DNA from: Ahaetulla prasina
Lineage: Eukaryota > Chordata > Lepidosauria > Squamata > Colubridae
Reading direction: 5' to 3'
Assembly: GCF_028640845.1 (NCBI RefSeq)
Contig: NC_080542.1
Span: 130,098,580-130,162,579 of the forward strand
Length of the DNA: 64,000 bases
Shown here piece by piece: positions 10,804 through 22,426 of this stretch; within the stretch, counting starts at the first letter, position 1, and each line of letters starts with the position of its first letter. The position numbers and the translations under genes are program-made. The notes beneath the pieces are model-generated. The model did not search any database and was not told where the DNA came from. It saw only the letters and a list, made by a program, of their open reading frames with translations.

Positions 10804-11445
10804 AGGACACACCATCTACCAGAAGAAAACACACACAAACCGCTATCTGCACGCACTCACACCACCACCCAGCACAGATCAACTCCGTAGCCAAGACACT
10901 CATCTCCAGAACAAAATGCTTAGCTGATGAACAACACCTAAAACCGAACTAGACACTCTCACTAACGTACTAACATCCAATGGATTCCAAAGAAATAAGA
11001 TTACCAAGCTAATCCAAAAGAACCCCCACTAAAATCTAAGACAGAGAACAAGAAAACGGCACAGCCCTCCTCCCATATATAAAAGGCACCACAGACAGAA
11101 TCAGCAAGATCCTCCATGAACACAACATCAAGACAGCATTCTGCATAAACCAAAAAATATCCACCATCCTAAGAAACCCCAGAGACAAAATTGAGTTAGA
11201 AAATCAAGGAGTATATGAAATCCCATGCACCGCCTGCCCCACCACATACATTGGACAAACCAACAGAAGAATAAGTGCACGCATTGAAGAACACAAGAAC
11301 TCATTCAAAAAAGAGGAACCAACTTCTTCCCTGGTCCAACACCTTAAAGTCACACGACATGATATTGACTTTAAAAGACCAGAACTATCGCCAAAACTGA
11401 ACACTTTAACAACAGAATAATCAGAGAAGCCATTGAGATAAACGC
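10804..11445 (+). pseudogene. Penelope thumb and GIY-YIG endonuclease
   Basis: After the RT, the frames carry a thumb-like segment and then the GIY-YIG nuclease that nicks the target in EN+ Penelope elements. The core reads GVYEIPC..C..TYIGQT at about 11208-11260, followed by RRISARIEEHKNSF near 11266-11308, with the paired cysteines typical of Penelope endonucleases. GVY replaces GIY, a common variant. Frame breaks occur before it (near 10935 and 11030) and after it (stops near 11418 and 11456), so it is inactive as a fused protein. Confidence 0.88.
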
Positions 11446-11454
11446 CCACACAGC

Positions 11455-11919
11455 ATGAACAAACGAGATGATACCTCCCGCCTACCAGCCATTTGGAAAC
11501 CTGCCCTTATTGACAAACGAGTCCCTAACACGAGGAATGACACCAGACCCACACTCACGAGGTCCACACAGGATGTCACCACCGCACATCCACCCAGAAA
11601 GCAGACCCAAACCCACACTGATCATGAAGCACGACCAAGGACCAGAAGCCAGACCGCAGCTGCTACATTAGCCATTTCAAACCCCTCCAATCCATACATG
11701 CAGCAGACTGACACTCACTATGAAGATGTAGCACCACCACAAAGCCAAACAACAGCTATGCAGCTCACCAGCTCAAATCCCCCTGCAACACAGACTAAAT
11801 TGAGCACAACCAAGCCCCCACCCAAACAGGACACACCCCCAGCCAATCAGAGCACAAAAAATCTCCATCTAATCAGAGCACAGCCAAGCTCCCACCCAAT
11901 CAGTTCAAACCCCCACTAG
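11455..11919 (+). pseudogene. Penelope C-terminal tail ORF
   Basis: An uninterrupted 154-codon frame rich in T, P, Q, S and N, with no globular domain. It follows the endonuclease without a gap (MNKRDDTSRLPAIWKPALID at its start) and is best read as the C-terminal tail of the element protein, not a separate gene; the stop just before it separates it from the nuclease. Low complexity alone could keep it open. Its last third overlaps the 3' terminal repeat. Confidence 0.7.
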
Positions 11920-12098
11920 CAGTTAAAAGGAAGAAACAGCTGCGATCACACATTGCTCCCAGAAGCACGAAGCTGAAGCCTGAAGATGATGAATGAGACT
12001 TCGTCGAAACGTTACCAAGACATTTCCAATTTTATACGGGAGAAAACCCGAACAACCAAAGACCTACATACAAACACCCGTGAAAACCTCAGAAAACA
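11815..12098 (+). mobile_element. Penelope 3' terminal unit
   Basis: Contains CCAATCAGAGCACA repeats, AGGAAGAAACAGCTG, the ribozyme-like motif and the terminal CCTCAGAAAAC, then a TA tract. It is the direct-orientation partner of the inverted unit at 8822-9120. Confidence 0.9.
11980..12013 (+). ncRNA. Hammerhead-like motif, Penelope 3' unit
   Basis: CTGAAGA (11980-11986), linker T, stem GATGAA (11988-11993), loop TGAGAC, stem TTCGTC (12000-12005), GAAAC (12006-12010), GTT. One U-G pair replaces C-G relative to unit 2. In the 3' position a working ribozyme would release the element's RNA 3' segment. Confidence 0.35.
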
Positions 12099-12113
12099 TA
12101 TATATATATATAT
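12099..12113. repeat. (TA)n at Penelope 3' junction
   Basis: About seven TA units directly after CCTCAGAAAACA, the same kind of junction as at 8464 and 8821. Confidence 0.9.
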
Positions 12114-13340
12114 TGCTGAAACAGACATTTCCTCTACTTGACCATAATTATACCTTAAAAAAAAATCAAAATCAAAAGAGACAGTTCTTTTCATTCCATT
12201 ATATTCCACCTGCAGAAAATTTCTTGAAATATAAAGATTCAACTCTGCATGGATTTAATAATCACAAGTAGTTTAATCATAAGCGAGAATTCCTTGCAGA
12301 GAGCAGCTAGTTTGCCATTTTAAAAAGTCCCTTGATTGCCTTAGGAAGTCAGTTTCTGTGTGCATCGAAAATGCTAATATGTGGACAATTTTTCTTTTAA
12401 AGTTTAGTAGCTGATAATAAGTAAGCGCTTAATTTATAAGTGCTAAAATTAATGTTAATTTCTAAACAGGAGGTCTCCAAACGGGGTAGTTAGCCTAGGC
12501 AATCTGCTCTCCTAAAAAATACCAATGCTTCCATTCTCAAAATTGTTGTGACAATTAGTAACAGGAATTAGTAATTAGTAATAGGAATGGTATTTACATG
12601 GTAATATCATTATGTCATATCTTTTGTAACCTAATGTCACCCAAGATCTTTGGAGATCTTGATAGAACTTCAGAGTAGTTAAAATTAATATCACACTATC
12701 TTCAAAACTATTCTTTATCAGATTTCATCTTGCACTTTTCCCAAATAATTGTAAATTGGTTATGTGAGAAAGATTAGGATGTGAAATGACTGATCAATTA
12801 TCTGATGAGTTTCATAGCTTAAATAGGGATCTCCATAAATTCTCTAACATAAAGAACTATGACTTGATACAGGACAAGCAATGACATTTATAATCCAGTT
12901 TATGAACTGGAACATGAATTATGCATTTTGAGGTGAAATCATGGACATCAAAATACATGTTTCATTAGCTTCCTAATACAATATGTGTACTGATCTTTCA
13001 ATAAATTGAATGAAATGGTAAAAGCAAATAATAAATTGAGGTTCTTTCTACACCTCCAATATATTTTCAATTTACTGGCATTGAATAGGAGTAATGCAAA
13101 GTTTATTTCCTCTTACACCTATGCATTAAAAGATAGTGCAAGGTCATTAATTTTCATAATCATACTAAAGGGTACCAATAAAACTTTTCTGTGACTCAAG
13201 GGAAAAGTCGTTTAGTACCAGTAATTAAGCAAAATTATTGTACCTGTATCATTCTAACAAATGCCAAGGGTAATTTGAGTCTAGGAAAAAAGCAGTAAGA
13301 AAGGAAGCATAATGCCATTGAACACATTAGGAATGAAACA
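12114..13340. other. Intronic DNA, nothing recognised
   Basis: AT-rich unique sequence with no family or exon recognised. Confidence 0.55.
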
Positions 13341-13342
13341 TA

Positions 13343-13662
13343 CAGATAGTCTTCTACTTATTACCACAACTGAGTCCCAAATTTCTGTTGCCAAGCAAGC
13401 CTGTTCTTAAGTGAATTTTGCCCCATTTTACGAATTTTCTTACCATAGTTGTTGTTAGTAACATGATTGTTAAATGAATCTGCCTTTCCTGTTGATTTTT
13501 CTTGTTGGAAGATCATAAGAGAGATGATCATATGACTCTGGGACACTGTAATATCATAAATGAGTTGCCAAATGTCTCAATTTTGATCATGTGATCATGT
13601 GCAGCAATGGTTGAAAGTATGAAAAACTGCTCATAAGTTATTTTTTTTAGTGCTGTGGCCAC
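13343..13662 (-). mobile_element. TA-flanked MITE, 3'-truncated
   Basis: Starts TA|CAGATAGTCTTCTACTTATT and follows the family through TTGCCCCATTTTACGA, TTGTTAAATGAATCTGCC and TTAGTGCTGTGGCCACTGAA, where it stops short of the second terminal repeat. Confidence 0.7.
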
Positions 13663-14143
13663 TGAAGAAGGAGGAGGAGGCCTAATTGATTTTTAAACTA
13701 CATTTAAGTTGCATTTTGATTTCTGGGGCAAAGAGATGACCTTTCAGAATTTTCCACTGATGTAAGAATAACTTGTAAATCTAACATAAAATGCACCTGG
13801 AGTTGGGGAATGATATCTGTTGCTACTCTAGTAATAGGAGGAAAATATTTTGTTCACTTCAGCAAATGGTATGGCAGTTTACACCTGCAATAAATAATAT
13901 ACATTTATTTCATTTTGAGAACTTACACCTGAGACAGTAGAATTACAACTGCATATAAAGCTAACTAAGTATCATATTGATGTAAATCCCTATTTGTCTT
14001 GAATGGTAAATTATTCAGCAATTGATTTCTTCAATTCCTGTGCCCCGCCCCACTTTACTAGAGAAAGCTTTATATATTTCATATATAAATTGTGTTTTAT
14101 TTGCTTGAAGGCTAAGGGTAAGTCAGACTCTTACGAATTCCCT
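13663..14143. other. Intronic DNA
   Basis: No recognised repeat. The last 40 bases may be decayed upstream LINE sequence belonging to the next entry. Confidence 0.45.
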
Positions 14144-14673
14144 ATACCACCAGGCTTGAAATTATAGGTCTAGATAGCCTCGAAGTACGTCGTCTACATT
14201 CCGACCTATGCTTAGTTCATAAGATTATTTACCAAAATGTTCTACCTCTAAATGAGTTCTTTAATTTCAACCATAATAACACAAGGGCTATCAATAGATT
14301 TAAACTCAATGTAATTCACTCTAATCTTAACTGTAGGAAATATGCCTTCTGCAATAGAATAGTAAATGTCTGGGACATTCTATATGATCCTGTTGTTAGT
14401 TTCTCTAATCCCCACACCTTTTACCTTAAACTATCCACCGTGGACCTTTCATGTTTCTTAGGCGGTCCCTAAGGGGGCGTGCATAAGCGCACCAGCGCGC
14501 CTACTGTCCTTGTCCTACAGTTCCCATTTATATGTAATCATTCTATGTGTTTATGGCTATGTTTTGCCTATTTATATCCTTTTTTGTGCCAATTTTTTTT
14601 CATGTGTCCATGTCTATAATGTCTATAATGTTACTTGTTTCCTTGTTCTTGTTGACAAATAAATAAATAAGAA
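14144..14673 (+). pseudogene. LINE family X, C-terminus and 3' end
   Basis: Translated in pieces, this gives the C-terminal region typical of CR1/Jockey-group LINE proteins: an LEVRRLHSDLCLVHKIIY-like stretch, then FNFNHNNTRAINRFKLNV, then CNRIVNVWDILYDPVVS near 14352-14405. A 3' UTR with GCATAAGCGCACCAGCGCGC follows, ending TTGACAAATAAATAAATAAG. The same 3' end appears at 28876-29277 and, inverted, at 45838-48090. Frames are broken. Confidence 0.75.
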
Positions 14674-15705
14674 TAATAAGGTATAATATGTATATCTTGT
14701 TTGTGAATCAGATAGAAACAATTTGGGGTAATCTGCACCTTTTGAATATCCTGCCTTGCCTTCCTTGTGTGTGCATAAATATCATGTGCATAAGGAGTAT
14801 TCCTAATGAGACAGTTAAAGCATTTGGCATTTTTCACATACTTAATTCCTTGCTTGTAATCTGCTCCTTCATCATGCCTAATTCACACAACAATCAAGTG
14901 GGATACAACTTCAATAACATAGTTTGGAATTTGTTGCAATCTGAAGTTCCACATATTCTAGTTTAGGATCATAATTTCTTACTTTCCAGTAGAATATTTT
15001 CAAGAGAGTAGTCATAAGTGTTCCCAGATCCTTTTCAAGTTTGAACGTATTTTATTATAAGGATGGTTTCGTCCATATGTGGACACACTTAAAATTGTAA
15101 ATAGATTTCTGTGACAGAATACTCATTTCTGAAATCAAAGAAACAATTTCATTAAATATCCAGTCAAGATATGGTCATTAATCGTTTAGGCTCGTCAGTA
15201 TCCATAAGTGCAAAATGAGAAGGTGTAACTGAACAGGAAATTAAATGGTTTCCGAGAATACAATAATGATATAAATATATCTTAACACACATTAACAAGC
15301 AAGGTACTTCCACTTCACAACTTCTATTGATTTTTTTTAAAGCTTCTATTGCCATTTGTAAAGGAATTGTCATGAAACTTTAAATGCAGGCCCAACATTT
15401 ATTGTTGCATGTGGAGCACCAACAATATGTTTGGCATGTCACAGTCTATGGAGTACATTTACATGTACTCAAATACTAACGCTTAGCATTAAGATGCAAT
15501 TACTATTATTAATCTTAGTATTCAAGTGACATATTGTCTGGACTTAGCCTATTACTTTTTGCTTTTGGAACGATGCCATGGGGGCCTTTGGATGCTCTGG
15601 CTCAAAAAATCAATAACAAAAAACCCTGCTCTGGCTCAAAAAAAAAGGCTATTGTAATAGTAGTTGAAAAATACAACAACTATTCTCACCAGGAGGGAAG
15701 ATTAT
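14674..15705. other. Intronic DNA, nothing recognised
   Basis: AT-rich unique sequence without recognised features. Confidence 0.55.
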
Positions 15706-15815
15706 CCTTGCTTCCTTGCTTGCTTGCTTCCTTGCTTGCTTCCTTCCTTCCTTCCTTCCTTCCTTCCTTCCTTCCTTCCTTCCTTCCTTCCTTCCTTCCT
15801 TTCTTTCTTTCTCCC
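15706..15815. repeat. (CTTC)n/(CTTG)n microsatellite
   Basis: Interrupted CTTG/CTTC at the left, a pure block of about 17 TTCC units, then TTTC and CCCT variants. The Phe/Leu/Pro/Ser-rich frames through it are by-products of the repeat. Confidence 0.95.
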
Positions 15816-17189
15816 TCCCTCTCCCCCTTCATTGTTTTCATTATATTAAATTAGACAAGTTATTTATATTTCCAAATGTTTCCAAATTTCAGAAGAGAAG
15901 AACATTTGCAGAAATTTTCAGGGATAACTACAGTTATCTGGCTATTCATTTAGTATCCAAGCAGTGCATTGAATTATCTTATCTTTCAACTCCCCAGTTC
16001 TACAGTTTCCTGATCTTTTTATGCTCCATTTAAATTTTAGAGGAGGATGTAATGAGGGAATTCCTATGTCTCCCTCCACCTGCCCCAAACTGGGAAGTGA
16101 GGGGGCATGAGAAGTGTCACAGTTTGAAAAGATTAAGACCACAAAACAAACTCAATAGTAACAGCCTTCTCTATCACCTTCAGTAATAAGAGCACAGAAC
16201 ACCTGCAAGAGAGATTAAAAAGAAATCCTCAAGCATTCTGAGAATAGAAGCTTGCTTTGAGAAGAAAGCATTTGACAAATTGTAAGGCAATTTTCAGCAC
16301 TGCACTTTTTCTGATGATTTCATCAACTGGGTTTTTCTCTTTTTGTTATATCCAACAGGCAAAGAAGTATAATTGATGAACCCAGTTGTGAACTCCAAAT
16401 GCCTTTTTATCCTGGACAAATCCTTGAAATAAGTTAAGATCTTAAGGAAACTTTGCATAAAAATTGTATCCCCATGAAACATAAAAGCTTCACAATACAT
16501 TTCAGTTCTAATCTATACATTCCATGTTTTTCAGTATTTGTAACAACAGCAAAGAAGCAGGCCACCAGCTGAGTCATGGCATATAAAAATTCTCATCCTT
16601 CCCTTTCAACAACCATCAAAGACCATCACTACTAAAACTGTTACTGCTTAGATACTTACCTATCTCTTATTTCTAAAAAAAATGATATACTTTTACATAT
16701 CTGTAATGAATAACAAATTAAATATTCATACATTAAAAAATAGGATACTGCTATGCAAACTTTTAGTATTTTATTTAGGTATTTAACATTTCTAAATACT
16801 ATATTGAAATTATTTATTATTAACAACAAAATAATTATTTATTATTAATATATTATTACATTTAAGTATTTTAATTTTCAAAGTGTTTACGATTCAACCT
16901 TCTTAAGATAATATGAAGAATTATGGACAAAGCGAATTCTTTTGCAAACATTTAAAATAATACAGCACTATTTGAAAAAGCGTTCTTGGAAAAAATCTTA
17001 AAAGGTGAGATGTTGTGTAAACTCCTACTCTTCTATGCTCTAATTTACTCAACAGAAAAGAGCAGATAGGAGAATGAAAAGAAAACCTGCTTCAGATTTG
17101 GGCAAAGCAAAAACCACGTTTCATGCATGTTTCTCATCGAAGACACATCTTACGTCTTTCAGAATAATCAGTGCAATCTTCTCAGATGT
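15816..17189. other. Intronic DNA, nothing recognised
   Basis: AT-rich, including a very AT-rich stretch at about 16680-16900. No family recognised. Confidence 0.55.
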
Positions 17190-17398
17190 AGGCATGTCCA
17201 TTAGATGGGGGGGGGCCACCTCCAGCCTGGTGTTGGCTGCAGCCCATTAGGAACCGGGGCATGGAAGTGGTGGGTGAGTGTACATGCAAAGCTTCCTTTG
17301 TGAAAGCAACATGCACATACACACAAAACTATCTCATCTCCCCCCACCAGCTGCCACTATCACTCCAGCAAGTAGGAAAGGATGGGGACCGCTGCATT
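17190..17398. mobile_element. hAT-type element remnant
   Basis: CCCATTAGGAACCGGGGC near the left and GGGGACCGCTGCATTAG at the right are hallmarks of an old hAT family with the end GGTTGGGGACCGCTG. The left terminus is decayed and no clear duplication was found. Confidence 0.55.
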
Positions 17399-19475
17399 AG
17401 ACTGTGTGAATAACAACAACCTTCTGAGGTAGAACGTCTAGCCTGTGTATATTTGTGGTACATATTGGAAAAAGGGATTCCTATGACCCAGGAAAAATAG
17501 GGATGAGATTATCTTGACAAAAATTTGAGATATATTATACTTTAGGAAGTGGGAGAGAAATTTTCCATCAGCTTCCAATTGATCCCACTTCTTTAAAATT
17601 AATTATTTCCGCATTCTGTTTTAACAGAGACAATTATTATATATTTTTGAATAATTCTTTGTTAAACCTAGAGCACAAAGCATTTATTGGCATTAATATG
17701 AATTATCATAGTAGATTTTCTTAACCAAATCTATTTCTAATATCAAGAGAGAGTCATGGCTGGTATCTTTCCAAGAAATCCATTTATGCTTACCACAATT
17801 AAAATCTTCCCTTTCATTTGGCTGGATTCAAATTTACTGATCTAGTCATATTTAAAGTAGATCTGCTGAAAGCAATAGGATTCAGGTTCATGTAATATTT
17901 TGAGTCTAAATCAATGAGATTCAGTTTCAAATTAGAAGCCACAAGCTCGTGGCTTAGTGCATTTTGCGCCAAATGTGTTTTATATAAAGTATATTGCACT
18001 ATTCTAATATAATGGTGATGAGGCATGAGTTAACGTTGCCAGGGCATACAAGAACCCAAGAAGTGCAGCAAAGATGGATGAAATCTGTCCTGTCACAAAT
18101 CTCAATCTATAAATCTTGCAAGAGCAAAGAGTCTAGGAGGACACTGAAGTCATAGACCTTCAGCTGGCACAATATTCTACTCAGGATTATGATCAGAACA
18201 GATAATCGGAGGGTTTCTGAACTAATTTCATTTCATTTTTACTGGGATGGAAACAATACAATAGTGTTTCATATTTCTACCACTTTGGGGCAATAAAGAA
18301 AAACACCATGGTTATGGTACTGAATTCTGCTGAAAAGTTATTCCGACGTTTTATTTGATTTTAGCTATGATTTACGATTGTCTTTTCAATGAAGTCTTAA
18401 TGATAATAGCTTCAATATTCAAATCAGTTTACTTGAACAAGGAACATTTTTACCTGGGCTAGCCAAGTTCAACATATCTTTCTCTGCTGTATACCATTTT
18501 GTTTTATTTGTCTTAAGTAATCTTCTAATTTTATTTTATTTCTATGATCAGTGATTTCTTTAGTTTGCCTCTAGAGGTCAAACTGAACTAAAAGGAAGTC
18601 CTATCCCATGGCAAAAAAGATCAATCCATTGACAAATACACTTTCAACCCTATGCCAGGTTTTTTAGCTTTGACTGAATGGTATCCTCATAATCAGTCTT
18701 TAATAATATACTTTGTCCACCTCTCTAACTGTCCACCTGTGTGGATCAAACCAGAAATTATCTGGGGCATTGTTTATGAATTCCCAAGACTTCTCTAAAT
18801 GCCAAATTCACTTGCTTTTCTAATAATAACTATTATTAATACAGCAGTAATAATAATAAGCATTAGCTCAGTTTCATATAAATTCAGACTGAACTGTAAT
18901 TAGACTTGCAAAAGTCCTGATTATCTCCAATTCTATTGATTTTAACTGTGATTGCCTTAAGTGTGATTGAATCTTGAATTTCGCCTAGAATCTTTATGAG
19001 ACCAAGTAAGAAAATAATGCAATTCATTTATAAAACACGTGTTTCATTTCTACATTGTGAAATCTATAGTTTAACTCAGTTGATGGAATATCTACAGATT
19101 ATATATGAAGCAAATCACATAAAGGTCAAAAAAACCATGTACCAGTATTTAGCATACAGGAAAGGAAAGGAAAGTATAAAAATATTGCAATTATAAAGAA
19201 GATCAGAAGCGAATAAGAAGCCACAGCCTTAAATTACATTAATTTATCATTAAATATTAAAATTTCTAAGTTCAGGAATAGTTTATGATTTTTTTCTAAA
19301 AGGAAGTCTTTACTTGTTTCCTTCCTAGGTAATAAGATTGAGTAAAAATACTAATTCCTGGGAAATTAGCACTGTGTCCTCTTATATAAATCAAAGTTGT
19401 ACAATATATGAAATTCCAGCTGTGGTTGAATTACCAACTACATCTAGCTCTGCAGTTCACACAGCTCTATTATTG
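17399..19475. other. Intronic DNA, nothing recognised
   Basis: AT-rich unique sequence. The frames at 17814-18026 and 18996-19196 have no domain or splice context. Confidence 0.55.
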
Positions 19476-19869
19476 CAAGTAGCCTTGACTTAACACCACT
19501 ATGGGGACCAGAATTGCTATTGCTAAGCAAAGTTAGATGATAAATTAAATGAGGTGTGCCCAATTTTATGAACTTTTGCCATGGTTATTAAGCAAATCAT
19601 TGCTGTTGTTAAGCAAGAATTGTGTGGTTATTAAGCAAATATGGTTTCCTATGTGATTTTGTTTGTCATAAACTGGTTGGGAAAGTTGCAAATAACGATA
19701 ATATGATTCAGAGATTCTGCAACCATTGTAACACATGCCAGGTGCTGAGCACCTGATTTTTGATCATGTGATTTGGGGGGATGCTGTGTCATTATTCAAA
19801 TCATTATTTTATAGTGCTATTGCAACTTTGAATGGCCTTTAAATGAATATTGTAAGTTTAGGGCTACCT
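19476..19869 (-). mobile_element. TA-flanked MITE, diverged copy
   Basis: Runs from CAAGTAGCCTTGACTTAACA to GTAAGTTTAGGGCTACCTAT and keeps the central CATGTGATTTGGGGGGATGC and TTTGTTTGTCATAAACTG landmarks. It is more diverged than the copies at 24496 and 6645. Confidence 0.65.
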
Positions 19870-22086
19870 ATATTGTTTCATTTGCAATGATTGCATTATA
19901 ATTTGTTTAATTTTTTTTTGTCTGGTAATCCAACCAGAATATCTAAAAAAAAAGAACACATATATATTTCATAGATAAATAGCATTAGATGAAAAATTTT
20001 GGATGTATTGACTGAAGGCAGTTCCTATAACCTCTTTGATTCTGAAAAAGGAGAATAGGTTTTTTTTCCCTCTCTCTTTTGTTGAAATAATTACATTGAA
20101 TCTAATCACTTCTACAGCAGTTGAATGTCGTTTACTATCTTACTTTTATTTTTCACTCACAATAAAATGAATTGCAATAATATAATGTGAATATATATCC
20201 AAAATTTAGAAGCCACAAGGGTCAAATTTAGAATAGCAATTGAGCAAATTGTTGCTAATATTATAGTGTCTATTATTCAAACACATTGTAGTTTATGATG
20301 AGTGCATACCCCAAATTTGAATTACATTACTATTTAAATGCAAAGTTAACTAATATTCCTCATGAATAGTTGAGTAGCATATAACAAAAGGATTGGTGAG
20401 TGATCTTTAATGCCTGCTGTATAATGGAAATAGCTGGATTTTATTTATTTATATATGTAGATTTTTAAGGTAGATACAAAATAAACTGAAATGCAATTGT
20501 ATTTGCTAGCTGCACAAATGTCTTTCCCCAACCCCCAATGGTTTAATTCTGTATCTTGAGAAGCAAGAAATTATTCTATCCTATTTTTTATAAGGGTTGG
20601 GGGGAGAGAGTAGCTGTCTCTTCTTTTACTAGCTCAACCTGGCTACTAAGAAGATTCAAGATTACTTTTACCAACATCAGTAGACATGATTAATGGCAAA
20701 ACATATAAGATTAATTCTACCTGGTATTAATCCCTTTTCATCCTGATTGAATTCCTTGATTAAATGCATATGGAAAACTAAGGCAGAAAGATGTCAGGAA
20801 ACCTCTTAAGATTTGACTACCACTTTCCAACAGATATTTTCAGAAGCAATATATGGAAAGATAAGAAAGTAGTATTTTCAGAGGCTTATTTAAGCTATTA
20901 GAAACATTACTATTTGAAATCATTAAATGCTATGACAATCAGGCACGACACATTTCTATCAATAATGCGGAGGACAAAAATCCTACAACACAAGGTTAAA
21001 CCCAAGGTAGAAAGAGAAATTTTAGCTGACAGTTAACGTTATTAAATCCCTCCAATTTAGACATTCTATACACAAAAAAGCAATAAAACCAATTAGCTTC
21101 TCATTAAAAGATAACTCCCTTCTCAAAAGCTGTATTAATAAAATGTCAAATTGTATTTTTAAACATACAGATTAAGCTCTTGTCAGCTAATCAGTCTCTC
21201 AACAGGTCAAACCTTGTTTGTTTTGAATGTGGTAAGAACATAATTACAGTGAAAGTGTTTTTTGTAAAATATGTTAATCAACACCATCTTTAACTCCAAA
21301 AGGCACAGATCAGACTAGCTGTATATTTCTGGAATATTACTAGGTATATACATATATGCACACACACAATTCTATCTATATCACTGCTTTCCTTTAATTT
21401 TTATGTATGCCTAGTGTATTATTTCTTTCAATTTTCCAAATATAAACCCTCCACAACCTGGTGATCTATAGATGTATTGTACTTCCAATTCCATCAGCCT
21501 CAGCCAGTATGGCTATTAGGCTTGACAGTCAGAATGATGGAAGCCATATTTGTTGAATACCAATTTATTGAATGCTTCTTTTATCACATCAGTCAGGTTT
21601 CTAATAACATATTTCTTTGGGTACTGAAAATACCACAGTCAAAATTCTGAGTGCATTGCCTATAACCTCAGTTCGTGCTTTCTCATTTTTTTTCCTGAAA
21701 TGTATTATATTTTGGAGAAACAAAAAGATATGTAACTTATAAGTGATTTATATAGCACAAAAAGCAAAAACTTTGAGAATACTTATGTTACCATGAAGAA
21801 TTTCCTCAGCCCAACTGAACTTTACAACTAAGGTGTAAAGATGACTAAGTAAAGAAAAATGTATTATTCAAAATTTTAAGCATATACTTCAAGCATTTGT
21901 TATAGAAAATGCTGAAAGGGATATTCCATTTTAACTCCCATAATCAAATGGTTGGGCTGGCTAAGGATTAGAGTAGATAAAGTTCAACACATCCTGAGGA
22001 AATTAGAACATTTTATAACAGAACTACTAAAACAGCATTAGATTAACATAATCTTCAGTAAAACTAAGGCAGTTAGTGTCTATGGT
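19870..22086. other. Intronic DNA with a repeat scrap
   Basis: AT-rich. At 21480-21545 TTCCAATTCCATCAGCCTCA and what follows resemble the old reptile repeat also seen near 2640. Nothing else recognised. Confidence 0.5.
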
Positions 22087-22244
22087 GATTCTCAGTAATC
22101 CAGGTCATGGTTGTCCCAAAAATGCTTTTTCAAAAGGCAACTGGACTTTGTTTTTCAGAGCTGAAGAAGCTTCTTGGATGAGAAGTGAAATTTCTTCAAA
22201 GAAAAAACGAAGTCCAGTTGCCTTTTGAAAAAGCACTTTTGAGA
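22087..22244 (+). mobile_element. Hairpin element, copy 1
   Basis: Left arm GCTTTTTCAAAAGGCAACTG and right arm CAGTTGCCTTTTGAAAAAGC are inverted repeats (about 22118-22149 and 22209-22241), joined by a loop carrying a palindromic GAAGCTTC site and a hammerhead-like core. A conserved leader (CAGTAATCCAGGTCATGGTT) precedes the left arm and is shared with the copy at 23868. Family assignment is unknown to me. Confidence 0.65.
22161..22194 (+). ncRNA. Hammerhead-like motif in hairpin element 1
   Basis: CTGAAGA (22161-22167), linker A, stem GCTTCT (22169-22174), 6-nt loop TGGATG, stem AGAAGT (22181-22186), GAAA (22187-22190), TTTC. The layout is base-for-base the same as in the Penelope units (7-nt box, 1-nt linker, 6-bp stem, 6-nt loop, GAAA) but with a different stem that still pairs. 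The expected GTC has decayed to TTT. Confidence 0.3.
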
Positions 22245-22344
22245 TAAGACATCAGTGGAAGATACAGATTTTTGCCCAGATTTTCTAAATCTTATCTAAT
22301 TACAAAATTAAACTACAAAATTATATGCTTAATAGTGGGTCAGT

Positions 22345-22426
22345 GGAAAGCTAGATAGAATGGAATAGAGCAGAACAGAACAGAACAGAACAGAACAGAA
22401 CAGAACAGAATAGAATAGAATAGAAT
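22345..22426. repeat. (AACAG)n/(AATAG)n pentanucleotide
   Basis: Three AATAG-type units lie against the LINE 3' end, with eight AACAG-type units beyond them. This is the pentanucleotide described as seeded by snake CR1/L3 LINE tails. Confidence 0.9.

Larger units (their letters stand above)
8465..12113 (+). mobile_element. Penelope-like element (EN+), complex copy
   Basis: A retroelement with a Penelope-type reverse transcriptase, a C-terminal GIY-YIG endonuclease region and repeated terminal units. The body reads on the plus strand from about 9126 to 12098. To its left lie three terminal-unit copies in alternating orientation (minus 8465-8640, plus 8641-8757, minus 8822-9120). The minus unit at 8822-9120 is an inverted copy of the 3' terminal region at about 11815-12098, so the body is framed by roughly 280-300-bp inverted repeats, an arrangement known for Penelope-like elements. 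All outer junctions carry TA- or CA-rich microsatellites. The coding region is broken by single-base deletions, so this copy cannot encode an intact protein. Sense-strand coding DNA is strongly A+C rich, unlike the flanks. Confidence 0.93.

Noticed and set aside
11455..11919. 154-codon T/P/Q-rich frame as a separate gene or secreted protein
   Set aside because: It continues the Penelope protein after its endonuclease and has no signal peptide or domain.
15534..15854. Phe/Leu/Pro/Ser-rich frames as membrane proteins
   Set aside because: They translate a (CTTC)n microsatellite.
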